A stretch of DNA of 64,000 nucleotides, from NCBI GenBank assembly GCA_008931825.1, contig QXVZ01016105.1, positions 62,001-126,000 of the forward strand. Direction: 5' to 3'. Source of the stretch: Phallusia fumigata. Taxonomy: Eukaryota; Chordata; Ascidiacea; Phlebobranchia; Ascidiidae. Made by a program: the position numbers and the translations under genes. Positions 21,182-46,312 of this stretch are shown here, one piece after another. The stretch's first letter is position 1. Every line of letters begins with the position of its first letter. The notes beneath the pieces were generated by a model. That model made no database searches. It was not told the origin of the DNA and was given only the letters and a program-made list of their open reading frames with translations.

Positions 21182-21221
21182 AGACCGCCTGTAAACAAAT
21201 AAACAGTTTGCGAGGCGGTCT
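21182..21221. other. GC-rich hairpin
   Basis: AGACCGCCT at 21182-21190 pairs perfectly with AGGCGGTCT at 21213-21221. Inside it, GTAAAC pairs with GTTTGC across a one-base bulge. This makes about 15 bp with a loop of roughly nine nt. Function unknown. Confidence 0.5.
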
Positions 21222-23388
21222 TTAGCCTATGGTTTATAGGTTGCCGACCCCATCAGCTTAATCAAGGTTGTGTAGCATGAAGTTGCGTATGTATCAACAT
21301 GTGTTTCGAATCGTTTGAGTATAATGTCTACAATAACAATAACTTGACTGAAATTAAATACACTATGAAGCTTGTACCAATTCTGATCATACAATTATAT
21401 TGGCTTAAATCGCATTTCAGGTTAGGTTAAAAGACACAGGTTTTGATTATAACCTGTACCAAACCAGGGGGTTACTAAACAAGAAACCACCACTTACGTT
21501 GTTCTTAAATTTAGCCCATAAACCTGCTTTGTTCCGCTACTGGGAGAATTGGAGCGAGTCTCTGTTTTCTTTCCGGGGTAATTGATAGGTCGCACCCGTC
21601 GCGCACATAAACACTAAGGTTTAGGATTCGCAATAAACGCTGAACATGTTATAACACAAAATAAATATCGACCTACCCTTTAACCCTAGAACTTTTGTCA
21701 TTTTACGTTCAGCTCTTTTTCGTTGACTTTTTCGTCGCGGACGTGACACAGTCGTAAATCTACTCAACAAGGAGAAACGAATATGAGGGCAGACGGCTCA
21801 GACTTCACTTGAAACGAACACCGATATAAAGTTGGACTTTGTACGTGTTTGCTTATTCAGTGTTGCCCAGTAAACCATGTCGGCTTTATTGAAATTCGTC
21901 GGCAAACCGGGCGTTGAACTGGTAAAGTCTGGATGCGTGACGTTGCCGGGCAGGAACAGAACAAAAGAAATCATTTCAAACCAAGTAGGGACACTGTTTC
22001 AAATTTATTAGTGTTTGCCACGGGCGAAATACACTGAACCGCAAACAAACACCACATCATTTGTCTGGTCAAAAGAACGAAAAAAAATCTTGCAAAACTT
22101 GTTAAGCTTGCAGTATGAAATTGGCCTTTAGGCATTCAAAATTATGCGTTTTTAGTAACCTAACATGTTTTGTCGCCCAGCAGTTTTGCATGTTGGGGTA
22201 ACTACGAAAAATACTAAACGTTTACACGGCGACCTGTACGGTACGTTAGGATCAAGTTACCGTTTGTGTCTAAACCAGTGATATCCGCACATTTGTTGAT
22301 ACGATACATGTGCTGATACAAGGCGGAATAACAAGATATGTTTCTTGTGAAAAGCATTGGGGTCGTTTCGTACCAAAACCTTAAACCTGCTTTAAAAATG
22401 ATGCTGAAAATTTCCAAACTTATTGTGTTGTCTGCAAATAACGTTTTAAAAGACTTGCACGTGTTGCCGACGGTTTTAATGAACGATAAAAACCTAGTTT
22501 GGACCAAAAAGTAATGGTGTAATTATAGAAAATTGTTTGGCTTTGGTTGAGCAAAAGTGGCTTGTATTATTATCGCAGTATAGCCTTTATATTGCTGATG
22601 GAGAAAAACTATGTATTTTTTGCGTTCAATACGTTTTATAATACCTTTGGACAACACGTTCGTCTCAAACGGCCTCAAGTTAAGTTTGTTGAACAAAATT
22701 ACAAAACTATCATCTGGGTTTAGGCCTTAGTTTGCTGTCGCGCAGTTTTTACGGCAAAATAATTTGCCTCGGTTCTGCAACCAATACTTGCCCTATTTTG
22801 CAGATGAAATATCGGATATGGCCAGTCTTTTGCTGGAAAAAAACCGGTCATTTGAAATGGGTTGTTCCAACAACGAGGTGTAATGTCTGCAAAACTGCTC
22901 GAATCTCAGCATTTTTTATTTTTATGGTTCTGAAAGGTGCAAACAAAGTTGTGAGCAAATTTATTTTCCGTTTTTTTCAAAAGACAAGTTGTCCATGGCG
23001 GTTACTGATGTCAACAATACCCACCAGTGTTGGGGTGATGCTATTTATTGTTTTTAAAATGGGCCCTCGCCTTTTAAACTTTTGAAAATGACATTAACGC
23101 TAATAACACGAATCCGTGCGAAGAAATTCGAATTAGTGTGGCCTACTTTTTCCCTATTTTGCCGGTTCGCTGCTGCCGGCCCGAACTAATCGCTTGATGT
23201 GTTGCATGCACGGCGCTTCTCACATACTTGGCATGCCACGCAAGCCCCGCGGGGCATCCGATCAATCTACCCACATTCTTTTGCGATCAATGCTTGACGC
23301 AGGTTTTTGGGCGGGGTAAGTTACATTTCTTTCGCGGTGTAATTCAATTCACACTCCCATTAAATTCTTTCCCGCAAAAAGTTTATTT

Positions 23389-23480
23389 TTGATGAAATTG
23401 TCTAGCCAGTATTTGTTTACAATCTTCCAATTGAGATGTTTTTGATTGTAAACAAATACTGGCTTGTATCTTTCATTGAA
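23389..23480. ncRNA. Candidate microRNA precursor hairpin
   Basis: AGCCAGTATTTGTTTACAAT plus C (23404-23424) is an exact reverse complement of 23444-23464, with a 19-nt loop. After a six-nt internal bulge on each side the stem resumes (TTGATGAAA with TTTCATTGAA), for a total of about 90 nt. Size and layout are those of an animal pre-miRNA, though a fully paired 21-bp duplex is unusually perfect. I do not recognise a known family. Either strand could be transcribed. Confidence 0.5.
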
Positions 23481-25655
23481 ACTATGTGAAACTGTGAATT
23501 GTGTACCTAAATATGTCGTCACGTCATTTGTCATGAAATAAGAAAGTTACCCAGGCAATTTCCAGTCTGACCTTGTAGTTATGATCTTTTGTTGAGAATT
23601 CTGAGAATTTCACAAAATGCCGAACGAAAAATGCCATGAACTATGGGGTATTTTGTTCAAATAAACTGCGTGAACTTTATCTGTGATAAAATGATTAACA
23701 GTGGACTGCTTTTCAGTAAAAGCAAAGTACTGATGACGACAACATCGTTTGTTAAAAACGTTTGAATCACAATGTATACACTTCAAAAGTACAATAACCA
23801 GAAACACTTGTGCGCGTTAAGTTCTGTTACTATGTTATCAGCCAGATGCATAACAAACACCATTGGAAAAGACACAGCACCAACATGGAAACAGATATAG
23901 GTCAGTAATTCGGAACTTGAACGGCCATTACACATGTCCCAGCGGATGCCTTTCCGATCCTGATACAAACGACACGTTTTTGTGGTCCGTAAACAGAACA
24001 GATGCATGAATTCGCCGTCTGTATTGATTTTGGTGACCCATTTCTTGGCTTGCTGTGCTTTCTAATGGATTTGGACACCCATATGAAACTGGGAAAGCGT
24101 CAAACCAATAAGCACCATTGGGAGGAAGGCTACAAAGCAAAAAAAGAAACAAAATTAGTGATTTTTATCAAAATGTAATAACTGTACACTTGTTCGTGTG
24201 TGTTAAATTTAGGTGCTGTTGAGTAATTGCAGGCTTTAGTCCAGTGAAACGGAACTTGTATGCGGAAACGCCAGTTCACGATTTTGGCAAGTACCAAGTA
24301 AACCTGGTGCGTACCGGCATAGCTACTAACGAAAAACGTGCTGACGCCTTCCGGTGCGTAGAAACACTTCCCCAAAGGAATGTGTTTTTTCCATTTGAGT
24401 TTCGGCCCATATATGCAAATGACGAATCGTAGGGCAAAACAGATGGCAATTAGGTTTTTGTTTTGAAGTAATAGATGATAAAGATGAAAACAAGGTGTTT
24501 CCTGTGTTTAACTCAACCGAGGTCATTAATAAACAAAGTGACACCCGGTTACTAATCCATTGACAACTTCCTTTGTTGTAAACTTGTGATTAGAGAGGCT
24601 AAATCATTGCCCACTGGATTATGTTTGTCACATTTACGCACCAAGTAGGTGTTCGTAGTTGCAGTTCTTATAAAAAAGTTACGCGTTTGACTATTTTTGG
24701 CTTGCTGTAATTGACGACATCTCTGTTTGCGCTAATTCGTTTATAATGCTGAAATGAAAAATATACCGCACATTTCGTTTAATTGTCAATGTCTTGATGC
24801 TTTAGGGTAAAATATTTAATGTTCAAAAAATGACATTTTTCAATATTTTGAATTTTGTATGATTCATAGTTCGAGACATCCGCCGTTCTAGGGCAGCAGC
24901 CCGAGCCCAGTGTTTTTTCTCTCTCTGAATTACGTCACCTTACCAACACGACGCTGATTGGCTGATACGAATGTGGCGTGATGTTGTGTGCCGCTGTAGT
25001 AAAAGAGTGCCGGGTGGGCGTAAAAAAATGCGACAAAATTACGCGGAAATAACAGCAACAGTTCAATCGAAAACTCTTCGCGTATTAAGTTGCATGCAAC
25101 GATGTATTTAGATTGTGCGATTTTGAGTGTAAACCCTGATTGATGTTAATGGTTAAGGCGATGTTACTTACGTACACTGTGTAGCAGTTCTTCACGGTGT
25201 ATGAATGAAGGGAGGTGCCGGTAGAAAAAAATTCGAGTGATTCACGGCGTCACGATTGTGGCGTGAGTGTGACTCGAACCTATTTGCGTTCCAATGTCCA
25301 ATATCACCCTTTTTCTTGGACCGTTTCGTGTAGCTTCCAAGGTGTAGGAAACAGTAGAGCTTGCGCTAGACCGGTTAATCAGTCCAGTAGTTGTTGTTCG
25401 ATTTAAACATTTATTGCGAATTAGTTTTGATTTGGTTTCTTAACGTAATTAGTTTTATTGTTTGGATGTTTTAAAGTAAGGCGTGAATTTCACTTTAATT
25501 TTACTAAACTTAGTTTGTACTATTTCAGAATCATTACGTGACGATAGTTAAAGGAGTTGTTTTATTTTTGTCGCTGTTGCCATACACTTGTGACGAAGAA
25601 AAGGCTGTAAATTTGTAAAAAAGAGGTTTATTTGATTTTTCCAAGTTCCTGTACA

Positions 25656-28600
25656 ATGATGTCCAAAATGGGCTTTGCACAAACATTGATACTTTTTTAC
25701 CTCAGTTTGCTTTTACCAATATTTGCACAGTCATCGGTAAGGCTTTTGTTGTTTGTTATATCACCACTTAAAGTTACTGCAACTATGTACTTAACGTATG
25801 TGCAACTGTGTTTGTTTTGACATCAATATGATGGCTTGGCAAACAGACACTTGTTCTTTTTATTAGTTATGTGTTTTATTATTGCCACTTTAGAATGCAA
25901 TAAAATAGTATGCAATTAAACTTTCCATTCTTTTAGACCTGTGGTGGTCGGTTTACAACATCGACTGGGCGAATTACAACTCCAAACTATCCTGGCTCAT
26001 ACCCCACTGACACCACATGCAAATGGGTGATTGTAGTCTCAACAGACTCGATCGTTGAGCTGAAATTCACAGATTTCAGCACTGAATCATATGACAAAAA
26101 CTGTGACGACTCTGATGTAGTTCAAATATTTGATGGAGACAGCGAACTCAGTCCCGTTCTTCACTCTAGGCTTTGTGGAAATCACATTCCAAGGGACTTT
26201 GTTAGCACTGGCAATGCTATGACTGTTGTCTTTAAGTCAACAGAGGACACCTTCAGTGATAAAGGTTTTGATGCCACCTACAGTACTAAATCAGGTAAGT
26301 TCAAATTTGACAGCAAAGAAATATAAGCCAAAACAATGTTAACTGTGGCTTGCCCACACAATCAGTTGTAGGTTTTTTGCATACCCCGGACATTTACATA
26401 GTTCTGCACAAACTGGGTTTTAGTTTTGCTCTGCATCAGACTCTTTTTGTAATCCTCCTTTTGATGTTTTAAAAGTGTAATTTATCTTCTGTTATCTGTT
26501 TATTTCAGCCAGCCTGAAGCAATGTGTAATTAATCAGTGTGGTGGGGAAATTGATTTAGCCAACTCCTGCGCCTTAAAGTCCCCCGGTTACCCTGTTGGT
26601 TATGCTGCTAATCAGAACTGCTCGTGGACACTCAATGCTCCAGAGGGTGCAACAATCCAGGTTCAGTTTCAAGAGTTAATGCTTGATACTCTCAGTTCCA
26701 AGTGCTCCAAAAACAATGTAACGCTGTTTGATGGAAGCACATCCCAAAGCCCAATTATATATGAACGGGTCTGTGATATGGAGAACAACAATTTGGATGG
26801 GAGAGATCCAGTTATCTTCAAAACCACAGGTATTTTATTAGTTTGTTTGATTTGTGTTGTATTATTCCTATTACATAATACCACTTTGGAATTATCTTAC
26901 ATTTTGACTTAATATGAACCTCATCACTATTGGCAATGAAAAATATGTTCTGTTCAAAGGTTCCATTATGCTGATCCAATTTCGTACATCTAAGAGTTCC
27001 AACATGAGTACTGGATTTTTTGCTGACATTAGTATAGTTTTACCGAACACTGTCTCGCCACCTGCAGCCAGTACTGTGGCATCAACAACATCCATTAGCA
27101 TTACAACACCAAAGACTAGCATTACAACACCAAAGCCTTCAACTACCACCACCTTGTACAAAGTGATAACTTCGAAGTAAGTGCATACATTTTTGTCTTT
27201 CTGGCACTGCAAAGTACAAGTCCTTAACCAGGGTTACTAAAATACAACATTTGTCTTGCTATAAATAAGTTCAATGTCTACAATGGTCTGTTGAAGTGAT
27301 TGCCATAAAGCGAAATATCTAGATGGTCCTTTTAATTAAAACAACAAAAACAACATTATCTAAATTAGTGCAAAAAAGATCAAAGGACTTGTGAGATCTA
27401 ACAAAATAAAAACATTTTGTTTTGCAGAAAACCTGCTGCAAAGTCCACGACAAAACAAGCTTCAGTCACTTCAAGAGCATTTGAAGAAACTGTTGTCAGT
27501 AGGAAGACCACTAAAGGCATTGTTGAGAACCCCAAGCCGATCACAGAAAGTTCAGAAACCAGAACTACATCGACTGAAAAACCAGATGTTCCAATTGCGA
27601 GCAACCCTGGTATGATTGTTTTAACATGACGCCACACTTATCTCAGTTGTGTATTTTCACTTTGCCTTGTCAACGCTGTTGTTACAACCCACCAAAAGCC
27701 TTTGTTAGTCTGTTCTTGATCTTTTGCCCCAGCCAATTTTTCACCCATTGTTAATACCAATGTGTTCTGCATGGGTGAATTACATTGAATGCCATTGTGA
27801 TGTGTACAGTGATTATACAGTTGCTAGGCAGTGAGTTAACCGGATACGTAACCTTGCTCAAATTACAAGACATTCGTTGTGAGCATTGTCAAATGTCCCA
27901 TAAACCAGCATCACTACATCTGACATGTTTTTAATTTGAAAACATTTGATTTTTAGCTGCTGTATCTGGATTGGTGATTGGTGGCATTATTGGTCTCGTT
28001 GTCATTGTCTTCGGAATCTTGCTGATAGTTGCCTTTGTTCACTGGAAAAGGCAGAACCATAGGTATGTTGTGTTTACTAAAGTGTAGAAATGCAAAACAA
28101 AATTCACATTCACAGTCATTCAGACCTTTATGTGACTGTGATGTAAAAGTGCTGTACAGGTGATGTATCTTGTATGACAATACATTGCATTTGAGGTGGC
28201 CTATCTGTACATAAGAGCCTGGGAAATGCTAATAAAACAATAGCTGTGCGTACAGGATGTCAATCAACAGCCATATATGAACCTGTCATTGTTGCCATGC
28301 TGTTGCTAAAAGCACATGCAAAATATCCTTAATATGGTACTTAGTGCCCTTCCATGACTTTCTAAGGACCATTTTGGTAACTTGTAAGGGTTTTGTTTTT
28401 TTTGTTGCACAAGGTAACACTTGTGAATTCTGCAATTTTGTACAATTATAAAGCGGTTGATAGTGTACTAGAATGTGACCTGAAAGCACATGACAACTTA
28501 AGCGGAAATTAAAAAACATGCATCAATATTGGGCCATTGGAGATAAATGTTAATGTTTTGCCTCATCTGACTAGCACTTCCTTGCTATGCAGCACGCCCA

Positions 28601-29202
28601 TCTACCACATCCCGCTGTCAAGCTTCCTTCCTTTGAATAGCTTACCACGGTTTCAGCTTTGTCTTGTGGCTAGACAGCAGCTTAAATGTCACATACCTAG
28701 CTGCGTAAATTTAACTTAAATGTTATTTTGTCACATATAAAGATGTCATTATTTGAATGCCACAAACAATTTTAGTGCCAATGAATACACTTTTTACATG
28801 AAAAATATGAAGTTCATGGAATTGAGGATTGTCTTTGAAGTTCTAGATTCTGACTATGTTGGTTAGTTTATTTTTACCTGCTACCTGCTTAAATGGCTTT
28901 AATGCCTTGTCTTGAAACAAATCATTTTTTATTTTCCACGCCCACCCCTCATGAGCCTTTTAGTGTCTGTGATTTTTGTTCCGCAGACATTCTTAATCAG
29001 CCACAGACTGCAAAATATGCTTTCTACGAAACTGACATATTGATACTTACTTCTTAGATTTAACATCAGACTGCGTGAAGAAGATGCCCAAAGTGACGTT
29101 AACACGCTTATTTCCAACACTGACTCGCGTGAAACTATATACAAGGGAAAAAAGTATGGCAAAATTGTAAAGATTCCAGCAGCTGAAGAGTTTCCACTAT
29201 AA
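25656..29202 (+). CDS. Single-pass membrane protein with two CUB domains (7 exons, complete, 469 aa)
   Basis: I do not recognise an ortholog. Exons: 25656-25736, 25937-26294, 26509-26829, 26960-27176, 27428-27609, 27957-28062 and 29058-29202. All are GT-AG and phase-consistent. A signal peptide (residues 1 to about 25, LILFYLSLLLPIFAQ) is followed by CUB 1 (TCGGRFTTSTGRITTPNYPG start, cysteines paired as usual) and CUB 2 (CGGEI, SPGYPVGYAANQNCSWTL, ending MLIQFRTSKSSNMSTGF). A Thr/Ser-rich stalk of about 100 residues contains a 21-bp coding repeat (ITTPK twice) and is probably O-glycosylated. Then come one membrane helix (VIGGIIGLVVIVFGILLIVA) and a cytoplasmic tail of about 55 aa with a possible tyrosine site (TIYKGKKYGKI). 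NETO- or neuropilin-like co-receptors share the two-CUB layout, but I see no LDLa or FV/FVIII domain. A role as adhesion protein or co-receptor is inference. Confidence 0.85.
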
Positions 29203-29278
29203 TTCTGTTTGCTGTTTTATATTAAGTTCAAAAGTCCCCAGCAAAAACCTGTCAGTAATTGTGCTCAAGTTCCAATTA

Positions 29279-29284
29279 AATAAA
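29279..29284 (+). terminator. Polyadenylation signal of the CUB gene
   Basis: AATAAA 76 nt after the stop codon. Confidence 0.7.
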
Positions 29285-29411
29285 ACATAGTAGCATTGAT
29301 GGATTCGTTTATTGTTTCTAAACCTATTTATTTGTCACTTCAATACCTTTTTCAGCAGTTGGTATTTTACTGTTACTACAACTATTTTGTATGTTTTACG
29401 TTGAGTAAATA

Positions 29412-29440
29412 CACATTATATATACACATATATATATATT
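29412..29440. repeat. TA-rich microsatellite
   Basis: Short (TA)n run interrupted by CACA. Confidence 0.6.
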
Positions 29441-30299
29441 TAACATTTTTCCTGACTATATGTGTAAAGATTAAAATGTTGGGTCAATAATGCATCAGAA
29501 AACTATATTTGCTAACTGTTTTGCCCCTATTTTGTTGTCTATTTTTGTTATTTTTTCTAACCTGCATTCTTTTGACATTATTCGCTGTTACCACATAACA
29601 CACATTTCTACCCGGGTTTGGTCGAAATTGCATTGTACACATCATGCAATGGTGAAAAAGCCATGAAAACCGTCCCCGAGTGTGCCTGCTTGTTGATGAC
29701 CTTCACATCGGAAGCGAAACTACAAATCTCTCCTGCATAGCAGGAAGTCACTGTGATTTGCCACCCACAAAATACAACAACAATCTTTCGGTTTTTTTAA
29801 ATGAACGTTTTTTCTTGACTCATTCTGAACCACACGTCTGTGGTACATCCGCATGCTCTGTGAAGATTGACAGTGGTACATTTGGTTGCAGCTAGAAAGG
29901 CGATAGACTCTTTCTGGATATGGAATATTGTACTGTGCTACTGCTTGTAACATGCACTTGTGTTTTGTTTTGTGTGAATGCTAACTTGTGCAAAGTTGTT
30001 TGACTGTCTTTAATTCATTTCCATCTATGGAAGTCCACAATTCACAATTTTTTGTACTGATCATTTTTGGACTTGAACTTGCATCCTGCATTTAAAGTAA
30101 AAGCAAAAAAATTATTGCGTTTAAAACCTTCAAAAACAATAATTTTAATAATTTGTTGTGTTTGAATGTTTATACAGCGGAGCTTCGATGAAGCCTTAAT
30201 TCATTGTTCTGCATTGATTCTGCTGCTTCTTGTGTTGTGTGTGTGGTCTGTACACTCAGACTGCTGAATAATAAACTGTGGCCACATAAAACGTGCGCT

Positions 30300-30314
30300 G
30301 GTGCCATCTAGCGG
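30300..30314 (-). promoter_or_regulatory. CTCF-like motif
   Basis: On the minus strand CCGCTAGATGGCACC fits 14 of 15 positions of the vertebrate CTCF core. Roughly one such match per two windows is expected by chance. Confidence 0.3.
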
Positions 30315-30918
30315 AAGGGTTTTCACTGCTCCACGCAGACTCCAGTTGTGGTGAAAGTAAAGCGTATAAGAGTCTCAACGAAATGGTGTCTCGAGGATCG
30401 ACGGTGTCAAAATCCATCAAATTCCTTGATATTTTGTGTGATAATTTGTCTATTTTTATTTGTATGACGTGGCAGCTAAAAAACAAAAGCAGACTTGATT
30501 GTTATTGTTATTACTTACAATTATGGCTGGTATTTCTGGGCAATGTTGACAAAAACTAGTTCGTTTCGGTAAGAAAATAATTCTTCTTTCGTCATTGGAC
30601 TCGAGTAACCGCGTAATATAAGTTACCTTTAACTTGTCTTAATAACGTATGGGGTGACCCCATACAATAAAAAGATTCAACAAGCTTTCGCAACAGTCAA
30701 ACGTTGTGTCATAAGCATTAAAAATATTGTTAACGCGTTTGTTTTAAGAACTGTAAGGATTTTACTATGAATCGGGATAGGATTAACAAAATTCCTTTAA
30801 ATTGCCCTCTTCTTGTAGCGGTGAAGCCTGCGGACAAAAATCTTTTGGATGGGCGATTTTGAAGCTTGCGCCGTTGATGAATAAAATCTCTCATGTCACG
30901 AGTTTCTGCACTCTAAGC

Positions 30919-31213
30919 CAGGGCTTTCCAAACCTTTTGGTCTGCGACCTCTTTTGTAAAATAGTTTTTTTCGTTTGACGGAAAAAAAAGCAGTTATACC
31001 ATTTGTTGAAAGAGTACTACGAGAAAGCAAAATCAAATATCAATTTATTTTGCGCGTTTCACCATGACAATGTTAGAAACCTTGAAATATGAAATCGAGT
31101 CAAATGCTTAAAAAGACGGCGTTTACGACCATTTGTGGGAAATTATTGTAATAGCGACCCACAAAATTCGTTGCGCGGCCCCCTGAAGGGGCGCGACTCT
31201 GGTTGGGAAGCTC
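30919..31213. mobile_element. hAT-like MITE, old copy
   Basis: Opens CAGGGCTTTCCAAACCTTTT and ends with the imperfect inverse GGTTGGGAAGCTC. Internal GCGACC near each end (GGTCTGCGACCTC, TAGCGACCCAC) is typical of non-autonomous hAT elements. No coding capacity. I could not find a matching 8-bp target duplication. Confidence 0.55.
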
Positions 31214-31629
31214 GACTTTGAGATATTACTTTAGAGCTGTAGCATTGATGGCAACGAAACTTTTTATAGTACCTGTACTAGTACGGCAGTGTTAAGCATG
31301 AATTTTAATTCTTGTTTTACTTCAATTTTCTTCGCTTTGAGATAGTTACTGCATTTGAAGCGTTAATAATAGTGGGGTGAAAAATGCAAACAAGTTTTCT
31401 GTGCTCCATTGCACATCTGCATGCTTGACTGATCAACACCTTTGTCAATGTAAACAACAAGAAATTCAAGGAAGTAGTAGCACGGTTGAGACAGGTTGTC
31501 TGTGCTAAATAAAACCCATTCATTGTGTTTATAATCAAATGACATGTAAAAGACAATTCTACCTGGAAGTCCCGTTTTTCCAAGTCCCTCTTCAACTTTT
31601 GTGGTCTGTTGTGCTGGCTAAAAAGAATC

Positions 31630-44509
<12,880 letters not shown>

Positions 44510-44926
44510 AAAGATCGAATCAGCCAACATTTGTATTTTTAGGTGGAAGGTTTGTCAGTCATATTTGTTTCAGTTGTACAATGTATTATGTTACGTGTTT
44601 CGTGAGGTTGCGGTAAATTTAATCGGTTAAAGGACCTAAAACAAAAGTTTTCTTGATCTAGTCGAATTCTCGTTTTTGATTTATCAGCAACCCAATTGGT
44701 CAAACTTGTTCCTATTTTCTCACTAAACGTAAAAGCGTATTACGCCCTTAAGTTGTGTATGTTCAAGAAATATAACTCAATTTCCGGGTATCCCTTCTGA
44801 AAACATCTGCTACTGCATTACATTGCAATTCAATTTTCCTCGCACCATTGTAGTTTGTAATTGTATCTTGGCCTTAATCTCTGTTTTTACGGAAATTAGT
44901 TCTGTTTAGATTTTTTACAAACCTAA

Positions 44927-44932
44927 AATAAA
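44927..44932 (+). terminator. Polyadenylation signal of FES
   Basis: AATAAA about 420 nt after the FES stop codon, the first one downstream. Confidence 0.5.
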
Positions 44933-45210
44933 ACGTTCAGCACTTCAGAACCGTCAATTATTCAAACCCTGTTGTTTTACTGCGCCTTTATGTGTCGTGT
45001 GCACAGTATAATTACACTTTCTAGAATCGGTTAAAACGGTTGTCTCCAAATTGCACAGTGAAATTATTTTGTGTATAAATCAACAGCGACTTTTTCGTTT
45101 TCATTTATTGCGCCAAAAAATTCCTGTGTCACCTTTTCTAGTATCGTAACAAACCAATTTGTAATTTAACTGGATTGAATGATCCTTACATTAATTAAAG
45201 ACGTAGCTGC

Positions 45211-45304
45211 TAGAAAGCTTGTATTTCATGAATACATTTTAATGCAAACTTTGTAACAACCGCTGTGGTCATTATCCCTTATTGGTATTCACTACAAGCT
45301 TTCT
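45211..45304. repeat. Inverted repeat with long loop
   Basis: AGAAAGCTTGTA (45212-45223) and TACAAGCTTTCT (45293-45304) are exact inverse copies. Just inside, GAATAC and GTATTC also pair. The loop is about 50 nt. It could be a MITE remnant or a folded RNA. Confidence 0.45.
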
Positions 45305-46000
45305 GCTGGTTCTGTTTTGTAGTTAAACTACTGTCCATCTCCGTTTCTCTATTCCTAAAATTATCGTAGCAGATATTTACGTTAGAAAACTGTGTTTATT
45401 GTGTTGCCTTGCTCAAATAATTGCACCACTAACACCACTGTAACTACATGAAGAACCGTGCTCCAGTCCATTTGCGAAATGCGTCAGTATAAAACCTAGC
45501 AGACCTTGTCAACAAACAAAATTTTATAACTTGTTGTTTTCTTCAACTTGACGTGCAATTGTTCTATAAGCCACTGACAGATTTCCTCTTCAAACACTTT
45601 TGCTTTTATGCTTTTAAAACGCAGAGAAGTTCTCATACTTTGCATCAACGCAGTGCAAAAATGATGGCGAGTGAAACTTATATTTAGTTACTTACAGCGA
45701 GTATCCACTGTCCGTTACTATTTTGGGGGCTGAAGCCGATTGCGAAAGTAGAAGATGTAAATTTTGTCCTAAATCTTTTCGCTGTGATGCAATCTCGTTT
45801 ATTTGTGCCAGTCCAATTTGAATTATGTTTCATTTATCCAAATACACTCCCGCACTTTGGTCATTTGTACGATTTATATTGCAGATTTTTGTGTGTCCAA
45901 TAAGGAAAAGGGGTAGGCTACGACGCGCTACAGCTGTATCGTTATCTTCGAGCGTCAAAAAGCGCTTAAGTTTATTTCTTCATTAAGCGTCGAAAAGGTT

Positions 46001-46152
46001 GAGTTGAGTTTATTTTGCTTGATGAAAGAAACAATAGTTACACAATAGCACTAAGGCAATCACCAGGTCGGAAATAGCTGCGCAACGTGAGGCGCTGAAA
46101 GTGGAAAGTACACAACTGGTAGGTCAAGATTGAACGCGCTGCTGCTACACCC
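46001..46152 (+). repeat. Dispersed repeat family B, copy 4
   Basis: Opens GAGTTGAGTTTATTTTGCTT, continues AGCACTAAGGCAATCACCAG and ends TTGAACGCGCTGCTGCTACA. It is the only copy outside the 18.9-20.5 kb cluster. Confidence 0.85.
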
Positions 46153-46253
46153 AACTGTGGTATCAAAATGTTTTACATGTTTCACAAGCAACCAGAACAC
46201 TGCCAGGGCATTTACTAACTGGAAAACTCATCGCAAAAATACCAACGGTCCCG

Positions 46254-46312
46254 CTTTTTTTGTTTTTTTTGGCTTTTTTTGGCTTTTTTTTGGTTTTTTT
46301 TCCATACATTTT
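46254..46312. repeat. Imperfect T8GG tract
   Basis: Runs of seven to eight T separated by G or GGC, about 55 bp. Confidence 0.6.

Larger units (their letters stand above)
17316..25655. other. 8.3-kb stretch without a recognised gene, STUB1 to the CUB gene
   Basis: Contains a tRNA-derived fragment (18465-18575), four copies of dispersed repeat B (18.9-20.5 kb), two hairpins (21182-21221 and 23389-23480), a CTCF-like site (18413) and a patch of overlapping open frames with a good minus-strand acceptor (23.8-24.5 kb). The rest is unique-looking AT-rich DNA. The last kilobase presumably holds the promoter of the CUB gene. Confidence 0.55.
29203..31629. other. Intergenic region, CUB gene to FES
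   Basis: No recognisable gene. Holds the CUB gene 3' UTR, a TA microsatellite, a CTCF-like motif on the minus strand (30300-30314) and a hAT-like MITE (30919-31213). The last few hundred bases should include the FES promoter; I see no clear TATA box. Confidence 0.55.

Noticed and set aside
22732-23085. 117-codon open frame in the gene desert
   Set aside because: It starts at a TTG, matches no family I know and lacks splice or promoter context.
25255-25310. tRNA-like T-arm (GGTTCGAGTC on the minus strand)
   Set aside because: No A-box at the right distance and no cloverleaf could be drawn.
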